The notes: generated by a model not told the origin, from the sequence alone. Positions 7,290-15,778 are shown, counted from the first letter of the stretch. The stretch: 64,000 nucleotides of DNA from Amycolatopsis sp. (GCF_025464955.1 NZ_JAODNM010000154.1:1-64000); one strand, 5' to 3'. A program made the numbers and translations.

Positions 7290-8372
7290 TACAGGTCGTC
7301 GTGGTCGTCGCGGGTCGCGGGATCCCGCAGTGGCCGCAGACCTGCCGCGGGCTGGGACGCGGTGAAGGCGTAGCGGCCCAGGCAGTTGAGGTGCTTCTCC
7401 TTCAACGGCGAGAGTCGGGCCTTGTCCGCTTCCGGGATGTCGTGGCCGGCGGCTTCGAGCTCGGCGACCGCGGCGTCGAGGTAGCGGGTGTTCCACAGCA
7501 CCACCGCGTTGAGCACCAGGCCCAGCTCGGCCAGTTGGTCCTCCTGGCCCTCGCGGTAGGCCTGCATCATCGCGCCGCGTTTGCCGTGGCAGATGGTCCG
7601 GGCCAGTCGGTGGCGGGACTCCTGGACGGTGAGCTGGCGGTTCATCCGCCGCCGGTAGGTGTCGTCGACCGGGTCGACCACCGCGAGCAAGTGCAGGGTC
7701 TTCTCGATCCGGCCGTACTCGGCGAAGGCCTGCCCCAGTGGCGACATCCGCCCCTCGCGGCCGAACATGCGCAGCAGGTCGTAGGCGCGGACCTGGTTGG
7801 TGATCAGCGACCCCCCCACGCGGAGCATGTCGGGCCACCAGGTCTCGATCTTGCCGAGGTTCACCTTGTTCCGCGCGATCGCCTCCAGCGGCCCGTACCC
7901 GCCGGCGGGCTGTTCGGGCACGTCGGCGCCGGGGATGTCCGCGCGCCACCATCGTCCCGATCCCCGACACCTGGTCGTTGACCGCGTTGAGCCAGGTGAT
8001 GCCCCGCTTGTATCCGTAGTACTTCGGCGACGGCGCGGCGTTGATCGTGCGCGCCGGGACGACGAACCGCATCCCGTCCACCGACGCCAGCAGGCCTCCG
8101 CCCCAGGACTGCGCGAGCGGGATCTGCGACTGGGCCTCGATCAGCTTCGCGTTCGCCGCGGCGATGGTGTCCCCGCGCAGGTAGTTCTGGTCCACATGCG
8201 ACAACCGCGACCGGGTCAGGTGCGCGAAATTCGGGTTGGTCACTGGGGTCAGGCCGATGTTGCAGGCCTCGGCGGTCAGCAGGGCCACCAGGCTGACCGG
8301 GAGGCCGGCCATCCGCGAGTTGCCTCCGGAGACGTGGGTGAAGGCGTCGAGGAACCCGGTCCAGGAGTTCAC
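7289..8372 (-). pseudogene. Tn3-family transposase remnant (N-terminus lost, internal deletion)
   Basis: The upstream segment (8372 to ~7945) reads NSWTGFLDAFTHVSGGNSR, then LLTAEACNIGLTPVTNP and YYGYKRGITWLNAVNDQ, ending at SGIGTMV. In another frame the downstream segment (~7940 to 7289) reads GPLEAIARNKVNLGKIETWWPDMLRV, then QVRAYDLLRMFGREG and LGRYAFTAS to the C-terminus. Intact Tn3 transposases carry about 60 residues between these parts, including a catalytic Asp (VATDNASYSD), which are deleted here. The first ~500 residues are also gone. Cannot be active. Confidence 0.88.
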
Positions 8373-8389
8373 CCGCCTTCGGGGAATTC

Positions 8390-8547
8390 CGGACCCCGTC
8401 GTTCACGGTGAACTGCAAGGGTTCCGGCAGACCGTCATCGCCGACCTCGTCGCCGAAGGGCGCCAAGCCGAGCCCGTCCCGGTAGAAGGCGAACGATGTC
8501 CGCCGGTCCGCGGTGGGCAGACCGACGACCAAGGGCTTCGTGACCAT
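8390..8547 (-). pseudogene. VOC/glyoxalase protein, N-terminal fragment
   Basis: From ATG 8547 the minus strand encodes MVTKPLVVGLPTADRRTSF, then YRDGLGLAPFGDEVG and LQFTVNDGV, the first ~50 residues of a vicinal-oxygen-chelate family protein. The reading then turns into unrelated codons and abuts the Tn3 transposase fragment near 8372-8395. The gene was evidently cut when that fragment arrived. Confidence 0.7.
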
Positions 8548-8683
8548 GGGTTGAACCTCCGGAACGAGCGACCGGTTGCCGCTTCTCACCTGGTTCGACG
8601 AACGGGGACGCGGTTAACGGACACCCGAGGACCGCTGGGAGCCGACCCGCTGTGTCGCAGCCGAGCTGCCGGTCGCAGCCTGG

Positions 8684-9214
8684 TCAGCTAGCTAGGGTCG
8701 GCTCTGACCGCAGGATTCCCATGACCACGATGTCCTCGTACGTGCCGCGGACCCACGCGTGCTGGCGCTGACGCCCTTCGATGACGAATCCCGCCTTCTC
8801 ATAAGCACGAATCGCGCCGGCGTTCGACGCGATCGCCTGCAGATGAATCCGACGTAGGTTGCGGCGCACGAATCCGAACTCCACGAGTTGGACGATCGCC
8901 GCGGTGCCTATGCTGCGGCCCCGGGCCTCGCGCACCAAGCTGATCCCGACCTCGGCATGGTGGGCGAACGAGTCGTACCCGAACAGCGAGGCGCTGCCTA
9001 CGGCCACGCCGTCGACGTCGACCACGAAGTTCACGGTGTCCTCGGAGGTGTTGCCAGGGGCCGCGAGCCGTGCGTCGAACCGTTCCCTGGTCAGCGGAGC
9101 CGGTGCCGACGGGTTTCGCTCCTCCCAGGTGGCCAGATCAGCCGCGATGCTGAACAAGACATCGAGGTCGTCGGGAGTACGTGCGCGAAGCGATACGGTG
9201 GGAAGCTCGGACAT
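8684..9214 (-). CDS. GNAT N-acetyltransferase (RimJ/RimL-like)
   Basis: 176 aa from ATG 9214. GNAT core throughout: LRARTPDDLDVLFSIAADL at the N-terminus, SLVREARGRSIGTAAIVQL as the acetyl-CoA loop (R-x-x-G-x-G/A), and ASNAGAIRAYEKAGFV as the terminal motif. Best match is the ribosomal-protein-alanine acetyltransferase-like subgroup acting on amines. Monocistronic; substrate unknown. Confidence 0.88.
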   Translation of the reverse strand: MSELPTVSLRARTPDDLDVLFSIAADLATWEERNPSAPAPLTRERFDARLAAPGNTSEDTVNFVVDVDGVAVGSASLFGYDSFAHHAEVGISLVREARGRSIGTAAIVQLVEFGFVRRNLRRIHLQAIASNAGAIRAYEKAGFVIEGRQRQHAWVRGTYEDIVVMGILRSEPTLAS

Positions 9215-9264
9215 GGGTGCACCGTAACGTCAGCCTCTGCGATCTGCTCGCGAATATTTCATGA

Positions 9265-9555
9265 CTACCGCGCAACAGTCAGCTGATCGGTCACGAGCCG
9301 AGCGAGTCCGGGCAGGCCCTCGTCTCGCCAGCCCGGGCCCATGCGCTCGAAGGCGTCGCGGCTTCGTTTGTCGTCGAGGTCGAAACCCCAGTGCTCGAGC
9401 AGCAGCCGGGTGCCGGTCCCTTCAACCACCAGACGCCAGGTCAGCGTCCAGTTGCCGTTGAAGGTGTAGACGAACCGTTCGTGCGGCTCGACTTCGGTGA
9501 CTTCGCACGGAATCGAGCCCCAGCCCGGCATCTCCAGGTGGAACCGGTTGCCGAC
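9265..9555 (-). pseudogene. SRPBCC/AHSA1 protein, C-terminal fragment
   Basis: Minus-strand codons give EMPGWGSIPCEVTEVEPHE, then NWTLTWRLVVEGTGTRLLLEH, FDLDD and MGPGWRDEGLPGLARL, the last ~90 residues of an AHSA1-type START-like protein. About 60 N-terminal residues are missing; an ATG at 9531 could in principle start a short product. Sequence to the right changes abruptly before the aldo/keto reductase stop at 9572. Confidence 0.65.
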
Positions 9556-9571
9556 CGCTGGTCAGGGCGTT

Positions 9572-10621
9572 CTAGCCGGCAGCCCGTTCCGCGAGCGGAC
9601 GCCGTCTTTGGGCGACCTCGGCCAGCGAAGCCGTCGGGAACGGACTGTTGGGCCGGTAGACGTCGGTCCCGGGCGGGACGATCGCGTCGATCCGGTCGAG
9701 GGTCGCGTCGTCGAGGATGAGCGACGCGCCCTTCAGCAGGCCTTCGAGTTGTTCCATGGTCCGCGGTCCGATGATCGCCGAGGTGACGCCGGGGTGCGCC
9801 ACGGCGAACGCGATGGCGAGCTCCGGTAGCGAGCAGCCGATGTCGTCCGCGACCTCGACAAGTTGCTCGACGACGTCGAGTTTCGCGACGTTCTCCGGGA
9901 GCAGCGGGTCGAAGCGCTCCGGCCGGATCGTGGGCCGCCCGACGGACAGGTCGGCCTGCTGTCCCTTGCGGTACCTGCCGGTCAGGAAGCCGAACGCGAG
10001 TGGACTCCAGACCAGGACGCCCATGCCGTAGCGCCGGCAGACCGGGAGCACGGACGCTTCGATGCCCCGGGACAGGATCGAGTAGGGCGGCTGTTCGGTC
10101 CGGAACCTCCCCAGCGCGCGCCGCTCGGCGACGAACTGCGCCTCCACGATCTCCTCGGCCGGGAACGTCGAACAGCCGAACGCGCGGATCTTTCCCTGGC
10201 GCACGAGGTCGGTCAGCGCGCCGAGCGTTTCCTCGAGGTCGGTAGCGGGATCGGGGCGGTGGACCTGGTACAGATCGATCCAGTCGGTCTGCAGGCGGTT
10301 TAGACTCTCCTCGACCGCTTTGACGATCCACCGCCGAGAGTTGCCGCTCCGGTTACGGCCCTCGCCCATCTGGAAGTGCACCTTCGTGGCGAGGACGACG
10401 TCATCACGCGTGCCCCGAAGTGCTTTCCCGACGATCTCCTCCGATTCGCCCGCGCCGTACATGTCGGCCGTGTCGACGAAGTTGATCCCCTGATCGAGCG
10501 CGGTGTGGATGATCCGGGCGCAGTCTTCGTGATCGGGGTTACCGATGGCGCCGAACATCATCGTGCCCAGACAGTGGACGCTGACCTCAATACCGGTGCC
10601 GCCGAGGACGCGATAGCGCAT
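9572..10621 (-). CDS. Aldo/keto reductase
   Basis: 349 aa, full length. N-terminal MRYRVLGGTGIEVSVHCLGTM, then the catalytic tetrad region NFVDTADMYGAGESEEIVG (Asp and Tyr), Lys in ATKVHF, and the NADP-binding C-terminal part (SAIIGPRTMEQLEG). It resembles YajO/Tas-type reductases acting on small carbonyls. Divergent from the MerR gene; a MerR-type promoter with 19-bp spacing points at this gene, so induction by an electrophile or oxidant sensed by MerR is likely. Confidence 0.92.
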   Translation of the reverse strand: MRYRVLGGTGIEVSVHCLGTMMFGAIGNPDHEDCARIIHTALDQGINFVDTADMYGAGESEEIVGKALRGTRDDVVLATKVHFQMGEGRNRSGNSRRWIVKAVEESLNRLQTDWIDLYQVHRPDPATDLEETLGALTDLVRQGKIRAFGCSTFPAEEIVEAQFVAERRALGRFRTEQPPYSILSRGIEASVLPVCRRYGMGVLVWSPLAFGFLTGRYRKGQQADLSVGRPTIRPERFDPLLPENVAKLDVVEQLVEVADDIGCSLPELAIAFAVAHPGVTSAIIGPRTMEQLEGLLKGASLILDDATLDRIDAIVPPGTDVYRPNSPFPTASLAEVAQRRRPLAERAAG

Positions 10622-10677
10622 GGACTTACTCCCTTGGGTGGTCGTGCCGGAGCGCCGGATCGGCCCCTTGCCGGCGA

Positions 10678-10708
10678 ACCCTAGGAGCTAGAGACGGCTC
10701 TAGGTCAA
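10678..10708 (-). promoter_or_regulatory. MerR-type promoter of the aldo/keto reductase
   Basis: On the minus strand TTGACC (10708-10703) and TAGGGT (10683-10678) are separated by 19 nt, the overlong spacing typical of MerR-activated promoters. The spacer holds the dyad CTAGAG-CCGT-CTCTAG (10688-10703, read on the minus strand). Confidence 0.65.
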
Positions 10709-10738
10709 GGCTCTGGGCCAAAGCTCTAGGCTGCGGTC

Positions 10739-11191
10739 ATGTCGGAAACAGCGCCGAGTCTCAGCATCGGGCAGGTGGCCGAACGCACCGGGCTGAGCGT
10801 GCACACCCTGAGGTTCTACGAACGCGAAGGCATCCTGGCGGACCAGGTCCGGCGCGGTGCCGGCGGACGTCGGCTCTACACCGAGGACGACGTCGGCTGG
10901 CTGGAGCTCTGCGTCATCCTGCGGGCTTCGGGAATGCCGCTGCCCGCCATCCGGGAGTACACCGAACTCGTCAGGCAGGGCGAGGGCAACGAGGAACAGC
11001 GGATCGCGCTGCTGCGACAGCACGAGGCGCGGGTCCACACCCAGATGAGCCAGCTCGCGCAGTGCCTGGACCTGATCAGTTTCAAGGTCAATGTGTACGA
11101 GGACATCCTCGACCACGGGTACACCGACAGTGAGTGCAGTCCCGCGCCCCGGCCGGAAACACGGTCGACGCCGGGATTCGGGGTCGAGTAG
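10739..11191 (+). CDS. MerR-family transcriptional regulator, C-terminus altered by transposon end
   Basis: 150 aa from ATG 10739. N-terminal MerR helix-turn-helix (SIGQVAERTGLSVHTLRFYEREG) and a dimerisation helix (EQRIALLRQHEARVHTQMSQL) are intact, ending in LISFKVNVYEDIL, the usual C-terminal motif of the small MerR subgroup next to aldo/keto reductases. The last ~20 codons and the stop come from new sequence: TAG at 11189-11191 lies inside Tn3-type repeat C. The DNA-binding and dimer parts survive, so it is probably still functional. Confidence 0.85.
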   Translation: MSETAPSLSIGQVAERTGLSVHTLRFYEREGILADQVRRGAGGRRLYTEDDVGWLELCVILRASGMPLPAIREYTELVRQGEGNEEQRIALLRQHEARVHTQMSQLAQCLDLISFKVNVYEDILDHGYTDSECSPAPRPETRSTPGFGVE

Positions 11192-11216
11192 CAGCGATAA
11201 AGCCGTTGGCGCCAAG
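11180..11216 (+). repeat. Tn3-family terminal inverted repeat, copy C
   Basis: GGGGTCGAGTAGCAGCGATA to ...GGCGCCAAG, 37 nt, outer GGGG end on the left. It is inverted relative to copy B at 13140-13176, so the two bound a 2.0-kb unit. The outside 5-mers (GATTC left of C, GGGGT right of B) do not match as a target duplication. Confidence 0.65.
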
Positions 11217-11443
11217 CCCCTGACGCCCTGGTCGGAATGAGGCACACGTCTGCTGGCCGAGCCCCGCGGCGTGACCACGCCGCCCTTCTCCGACTTCGCA
11301 TCCGAGCCGACCTCCCGTCGTGGCGACCAGAAGTAGGGGCTAGCTCGGGGCACGAGCCGAATACGCCTACAAAGGGTGGCTTCCGGGACGTCGGCAGGTC
11401 GGGGGCGCCCGGTTCCTCCACCCTCCACCGCCTCGAGTCTCTT

Positions 11444-11465
11444 TACAACCATGTCCTTGTACAAT
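11444..11465 (+). promoter_or_regulatory. Candidate promoter/operator of the SRPBCC-ArsR genes
   Basis: The 309-nt gap 11217-11525 has no gene. TACAA-N8-TTGTA (11444-11461) forms a dyad that overlaps a -10-like TACAAT (11460-11465), and the region is AT-richer than its surroundings. It could be the site of the ArsR-type repressor encoded downstream. Confidence 0.35.
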
Positions 11466-11525
11466 AGAGTCCTTTACATCGTCGCGCGGACGCGCACAAG
11501 CAGCAGATCGAGGAAGAGGTGCACC

Positions 11526-12059
11526 ATGACCGCAAGCGTGAACATGTCGTCCTCCGGCGACGGCGCCCAGAGGGACACCGCCGACTACCAGCGCAACACC
11601 CACTTCGACGCCTCGCCCGAGGTGGTGTTCGAGGCGATCACCACTGCCGCCGGCGTCGCCGCGTGGTGGGCACCGGCCACCGGATCAGGCATCGCGGGCG
11701 GCGAGCTGCGCCTGACCATGGGCCCTCCGGAGCCGCTGGTCCTGCACGTCGATGTCGCCCAGCCGTCCTCGAAGGTGGTCTGGTCGGTGCTGGCGTGTCC
11801 GTTCCTGCCGGACTGGGACGGCACCACGATCACCTTCGAGCTCAGGCCAGGCCAGGGCGGGGGTTGCGAGCTGGCGTTCCGGCACCGGGGTCTGACCCCG
11901 CAATTGGAGTGCTACGACCAGTGCCAGAACGGGTGGGACCACTTCATTCCCAGTCTTGGTCTCTACGCCGAGGCCGGCCAGGGCAATCCCCGAGGTTCCG
12001 ATGCCGACCTGGCGCGTCGTGAGGCCCGGGATCGCGCTCGGACCGCATCTGCCGTGTGA
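11526..12059 (+). CDS. SRPBCC (AHSA1/START-like) domain protein
   Basis: 177 aa from ATG 11526 behind a GAGGAAGAGG ribosome binding site. YQRNTHFDASPEVVFEAITT, then WWAPATGSG and VVWSVL are the hydrophobic-ligand fold of the AHSA1 family. Within the unit bounded by repeats C and B, with an ArsR regulator and a second SRPBCC gene, a common set in actinomycetes. Ligand unknown. Confidence 0.8.
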   Translation: MTASVNMSSSGDGAQRDTADYQRNTHFDASPEVVFEAITTAAGVAAWWAPATGSGIAGGELRLTMGPPEPLVLHVDVAQPSSKVVWSVLACPFLPDWDGTTITFELRPGQGGGCELAFRHRGLTPQLECYDQCQNGWDHFIPSLGLYAEAGQGNPRGSDADLARREARDRARTASAV

Positions 12060-12126
12060 CAATCCGCCCCGCGCGGCCGCGCATTGCCGCGTGCCGCACC
12101 GTCGTCAGGACCTGGTTCGGAACGTG

Positions 12127-12516
12127 ATGGTGAAGGACATGAGCGCCGTACCCGCGCGCCGGGATGACGATTCGGGGGGCGGGTACGGTCCGGACGCGGT
12201 GCTGCGGGCCCTGGCCGACCCGCGACGACGCCAGATCCTGCGCCTTGTGCGCGGTGGGGAGCTGGCCGCCGGGCAGATCGCCGGCCATTTTGACGACATC
12301 ACCCAACAGGGCATCAGCCAACACCTGCGCGTACTCGAACGCGCCGGGCTGCTCACCGAACGCCGCGACGGCACCCGCCGGCTCTACGAGCTGCGCTCCG
12401 AGGCTCTCGAGCAGGTCCGCGCCATGCTTGCCGAGCTGTGGCCCGACGCACTGCAACGCCTCAAGGCCGCTGTCGAGGCCAACCACCCGCGAACGGGAGA
12501 CACCGACCCACCATGA
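12127..12516 (+). CDS. ArsR-family helix-turn-helix regulator
   Basis: 129 aa from ATG 12127 (ATG 12139 possible). Winged helix with VLRALADPRRRQILRLV, then AGQIAGHFDDITQQGISQHLRVL and the wing GLLTERRDGTRRLYEL. No cysteine metal site is visible, so this is the non-metal ArsR group commonly coupled to SRPBCC genes. Its stop overlaps the next start (ATGA), so it is cotranslated with the following SRPBCC protein. Confidence 0.87.
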   Translation: MVKDMSAVPARRDDDSGGGYGPDAVLRALADPRRRQILRLVRGGELAAGQIAGHFDDITQQGISQHLRVLERAGLLTERRDGTRRLYELRSEALEQVRAMLAELWPDALQRLKAAVEANHPRTGDTDPP

Positions 12517-12920
12517 CCAGCGCCGACACACTCACCGCGACCGTCCGCATCGCCGCACCGCCGACCGCGGTCTTCCCCTACCTCACCGATCCGGCACTGC
12601 TGGCCCAATGGTTCGGTGACGCCACCGGCACGGTGCCCGAGCCGGGCGGTGTCTTCGCCCTCGATATCGACGGGGGTGGATCCAGTCGCGGGCAGTTCGT
12701 GACGATCGACCCGCCCAAGCGAGTCGTCTTCACCTGGGGAATCCCCGGCAGCGCGGTCCTCCAGCCAGGATCGACCACCGTGGAGATCGTGCTCACCCCG
12801 GACGGGCCCGACACGATCGTCGAACTCACCCACCGCGACCTGCCGCCCACCCAACTGGCCAGCCATCAATCAGGCTGGGCGAGGCTCCTCGACCGCCTCG
12901 CGCACACCGCCACACCCTGA
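12513..12920 (+). CDS. SRPBCC (AHSA1) domain protein
   Basis: 135 aa from ATG 12513, overlapping the ArsR stop by 4 nt. VRIAAPPTAVFPYLTDPALLAQWFG at the N-terminus, then RGQFVTIDPPKRVVFTWGI and a C-terminal HQSGWARLLDRL helix, the complete AHSA1 fold. ArsR-SRPBCC pairs are usual, with the ArsR protein regulating the pair. Confidence 0.85.
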   Translation: MTSADTLTATVRIAAPPTAVFPYLTDPALLAQWFGDATGTVPEPGGVFALDIDGGGSSRGQFVTIDPPKRVVFTWGIPGSAVLQPGSTTVEIVLTPDGPDTIVELTHRDLPPTQLASHQSGWARLLDRLAHTATP

Positions 12921-12944
12921 CCGGCCGCACGCGCAGGAGCTGAC

Positions 12945-13058
12945 CCACCGAACGTCCGATGCCACGCTGGCGCCGGCAAGCCGAGCAGCGTGTTCATGTC
13001 GAGATCGAATTTGCCGTACGGATTTACGTGGGTCCAGAACAACGGGGTCAGCGCGCGC
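12945..13058 (-). pseudogene. Tn3-family transposase, C-terminal remnant
   Basis: On the minus strand the segment encodes ALTPLFWTHVNPYGKFDLDM followed by NTLLGL, the C-terminal signature of actinobacterial Tn3 transposases. It lies about 80 nt inside inverted repeat B, where the transposase end is expected. The rest of the gene is absent, replaced by the SRPBCC-ArsR genes. Confidence 0.65.
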
Positions 13059-13139
13059 CGGTCAGCAGCCAGTCCTCGTCCTACCGATCTCTAACCGGCT
13101 CTACTGACACTGAATGGCCACTGACCAGGCCGTTCTGGG

Positions 13140-13176
13140 CTTAGCGCCAACGGCTGTACCGCTGCTACTCAACCCC
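13140..13176 (-). repeat. Tn3-family terminal inverted repeat, copy B
   Basis: 37 nt, on the minus strand GGGGTTGAGTAGCAGCGGTA to ...GGCGCTAAG, outer GGGG end at 13176. It is the copy closest to the Tn3 consensus (GGGG at one end, TAAG at the other). The next seven bases (13177-13183, GGGGTTG) repeat the first seven of the repeat, as if two ends had been joined head to head. Confidence 0.7.
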
Positions 13177-13196
13177 GGGGTTGTGCCGTCGATACC

Positions 13197-14314
13197 GTGA
13201 GCGCGGTGGACTCCACAACGAACGCCTATGCCGCTCGCCTTGCCGAGTACAGCACCGTTTCGACCGAGCTGGCCCTGCTCAGTGACCGTCGGCTAGGCGA
13301 CCTCCTCGACGAGTTCCGCCGATCCGCTCGGGGATCGGCGGCGACAACTTCGTACTGGCCGTCGGGGGCACCCGGGTCTTCGTGAAGATGATCCCGCTGA
13401 CCGACACCGAACTGCTTCCGGACAACAGGCTGTCGACCGCCAACCTCTGGGACCTGCCGGTGTACTTCCAGTACGGGATCGGCAGTTCCGGGTTCGGCGT
13501 CTGGCGCGAGGTGGCGGCGCATGTCATGACCACCAGCTGGGTGCTCAGTGCCCAGCACGAAGGCTTCCCGCTGATGTACCACTGGCGGGTGCTGCCGGAC
13601 TCTGCGCCATCGCTTCCCGAAGAGCTGCAGGACATCGACGGCATGGTAGAGCGCTGGGGAGGGGCCGAGGCGGTCCGCGAGCGTATCGAGGCGGTCGGCG
13701 CTGCCTCGGCGAGCGTTGTGCTGTTCCTTGAACATCTTCCGTGGAACGTGGACGAATGGCTGCCCGGGCAGCTCGCCGAGGGCGGTGACACCGCCGAATC
13801 TGCTTGCCTGATGGTCGAACGCGACCTCGCCGAGGGGGTTTTGTTCATGAACGACAACGGCCTGCTGCATTTCGACGCCCATTTCGGCAATGTCCTCACC
13901 GACGGCCGTCGACTGTATTTCGCGGACTTCGGACTCGCCTTGTCTTCCCAGTTCGAATTGTCCGCCGCCGAAACGGCGTTTTTCACCGACCACCTGACCT
14001 ACGACCGTGACTACACCGTCACGTTCCTAGTTAACTGGCTGGTCACAGCTTTGTATGGGTACGAGCGAGCCGAACGTGACGCGTTCGTCCGCGCCTGCGC
14101 GGAAGGCCGGAAACCCGAAGGGATCCCGAAGTCCGCGGCGGCCATCATCGAACGTCATGCGCCCTTGGCCGTCGTGATGGGTGGGTTCTACGAAGACCTT
14201 CAGCACAAGAGCCGCAAAACTCCCTATCCAGTGAAGGAAATCCAACGGGTCGCCGCGCACTCGGCCGCGAATGCTTGCCCTCGGGTGCCGATGGTGTGTT
14301 CAACCTGGTGGTAA
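13197..14314 (+). pseudogene. Protein-kinase-like phosphotransferase, frameshifted near its N-terminus
   Basis: The first frame (GTG 13197) gives AYAARLAEYSTVSTELALLS, then DRRLGDLLDEF. The body continues in another frame from about 13310: GIGGDNFVLAVGGTRVFVKM (glycine loop and Lys), LPVYFQYGIG, NGLLHFDAHFGNVL (catalytic loop), and YFADFGLAL (DFG metal motif), ending at 14314. The join needs one base change around 13305-13320. All kinase motifs are intact on the C-terminal side, so the shift may be recent or a sequencing error. It ends tail-to-tail with the next gene, overlapping 15 nt. Confidence 0.7.
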
Positions 14315-15325
14315 GCCGTCGGCTTTAGCGGGTCCAGCCAGCGCGGTCAGCGCCTGCTGGAGGTTGTATTCGGCGATCTGGAGCATCCCGGCCCGGTCGG
14401 GGAAATCACCGTCGAGCAGCCTCAGCGGTCCGGCGACCAGGGAGAGGCGCATCGCGAGTTCGTAGAGCGACAGGCGATGCTCGTCGAGGCCACCGCGGTG
14501 CAGCCGTGGGTAGCGCTCGCCGAACCTGGTCCTCAGGAAGACGTGCTCCCACTCGATATCGAAGAACATCAATCCTTCGATATCGATGAGCACCGGATTC
14601 GCGTCCTCGTCGACGAGGACGTGGTCGGGTCCGAGTTCGCCGTGGATGAGCCCGTACTCGGACCGCGGGCGCACCTGTTCGGCTCGCTGGTGCAGGATCT
14701 CGGCCAACGTGTGGTGGGCATCGGCGATCCGCTGGTCGCGTGCGGCCGCCTCGTCGAGGTCGTCGACTGCGCGGGCCAGAACGAGTCCTTCGCAGGTGCG
14801 ACCACGGGACTTGCCGTCGTTCTCGAGTAGTGCGACTTTGCCGAAGCGGGATGCGCGGTGCCGCTGCATGACGTCGAGTGCATCGGCCAGCCTCCCGAGT
14901 GTCTCGTCCGTGCCGGCCGGATCACGCCACAGCCGGGCTTCCAGGGTCTCGCCCGGAATGTCCTCCACCACCGCGATGTCGGCCGGGAAGTACTGTCCGC
15001 TGCGATCGGCGAAGTGCAGCCGTGGGGTGCGCGCCCCCAATGCGTCCAGTTGCCGGTGTGCGGACTCGAACAGCTCGATCCCCGAGGCGTGCGAGAACGG
15101 GTGGGCGAGGTCGACGTCCGAGTCGGGCCAGTAGTCCTCGGCGGGGTCCCAGACGTAGACGATCGCGGTGGAGGCATCGTCGAAAGTGAGGCGGTAGACG
15201 CCTTTCTTGGTGCCGCCGCGCAACCGGTCAACGGTGACCGGCTCGTGCCCAGGCCCCAGAGCCGCGTTCGCCGCGCTCGTCAACGTGGCTGCGGTCGCGA
15301 ACCCGCGTTCCCCGGTCACCGGCAC
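14300..15325 (-). CDS. Aminoglycoside-phosphotransferase-like small-molecule kinase
   Basis: 341 aa. Kinase fold with glycine-rich start (LRGGTKKGVYRLTFDD), AIVYVW, catalytic loop YGLIHGELGPDHVLVDE (Gly-Glu replaces the usual Gly-Asp) and metal site NPVLIDIEGLMFFDIEWE. It belongs to the APH superfamily, whose members phosphorylate antibiotics, sugars or choline-like compounds; this one is not identifiable further. Note the unusual Glu in the HGE catalytic motif. Confidence 0.8.
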   Translation of the reverse strand: MPVTGERGFATAATLTSAANAALGPGHEPVTVDRLRGGTKKGVYRLTFDDASTAIVYVWDPAEDYWPDSDVDLAHPFSHASGIELFESAHRQLDALGARTPRLHFADRSGQYFPADIAVVEDIPGETLEARLWRDPAGTDETLGRLADALDVMQRHRASRFGKVALLENDGKSRGRTCEGLVLARAVDDLDEAAARDQRIADAHHTLAEILHQRAEQVRPRSEYGLIHGELGPDHVLVDEDANPVLIDIEGLMFFDIEWEHVFLRTRFGERYPRLHRGGLDEHRLSLYELAMRLSLVAGPLRLLDGDFPDRAGMLQIAEYNLQQALTALAGPAKADGLPPG

Positions 15326-15436
15326 GACTACCCCCAGCTGTGTAGGTCACGGTCGGTGTCAGACTAGAACCTCACATCGATCTCAGGCCAAGCCTTTCCG
15401 GGACCCCTCCCAGCCAGGTGTGGATACCGTCCGGCG

Positions 15437-15778
15437 GTGAGGGACTGGTGGAACCGCCGACGCGAACGCCGGCGCGCGAAGGCGAGGATCAATAACAACC
15501 CACCGCTGCCTGGGGTCTACGAAGTCGAAGCGGGCAAGCTGGCGCGGCTCGTTCTGGTTGCGGCGCCGGCGGACGTGCGGGCGATCGGGGTGCGGCTCAA
15601 CGTGGCGGGCGGGGTGCCGTTGATGAGGTACGTCGCCCACCGCGCCGACGCGCTGAGCCTGGAACACGGGAGCGGCCCGATCCTCGACCGGATCGACCAG
15701 GTCTGGGGCAGCATCGGCGACTGGGGCAGGATGGGTCATGCCCAACGACCCTCTCGTCGGCGCGATCCGGCTGCCTGA
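15437..15778 (+). CDS. Hypothetical protein, basic N-terminus
   Basis: 113 aa from GTG 15437. The first ~20 residues are very basic (RDWWNRRRERRRAKARINNN). The middle (VYEVEAGKLARLVLVAAPADVRAIGVRLNVAGGVPLM) looks like a small alpha/beta fold. No family recognised. It overlaps the phosphatase-like gene by 41 nt in another frame, implying cotranslation. Confidence 0.6.
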   Translation: MRDWWNRRRERRRAKARINNNPPLPGVYEVEAGKLARLVLVAAPADVRAIGVRLNVAGGVPLMRYVAHRADALSLEHGSGPILDRIDQVWGSIGDWGRMGHAQRPSRRRDPAA

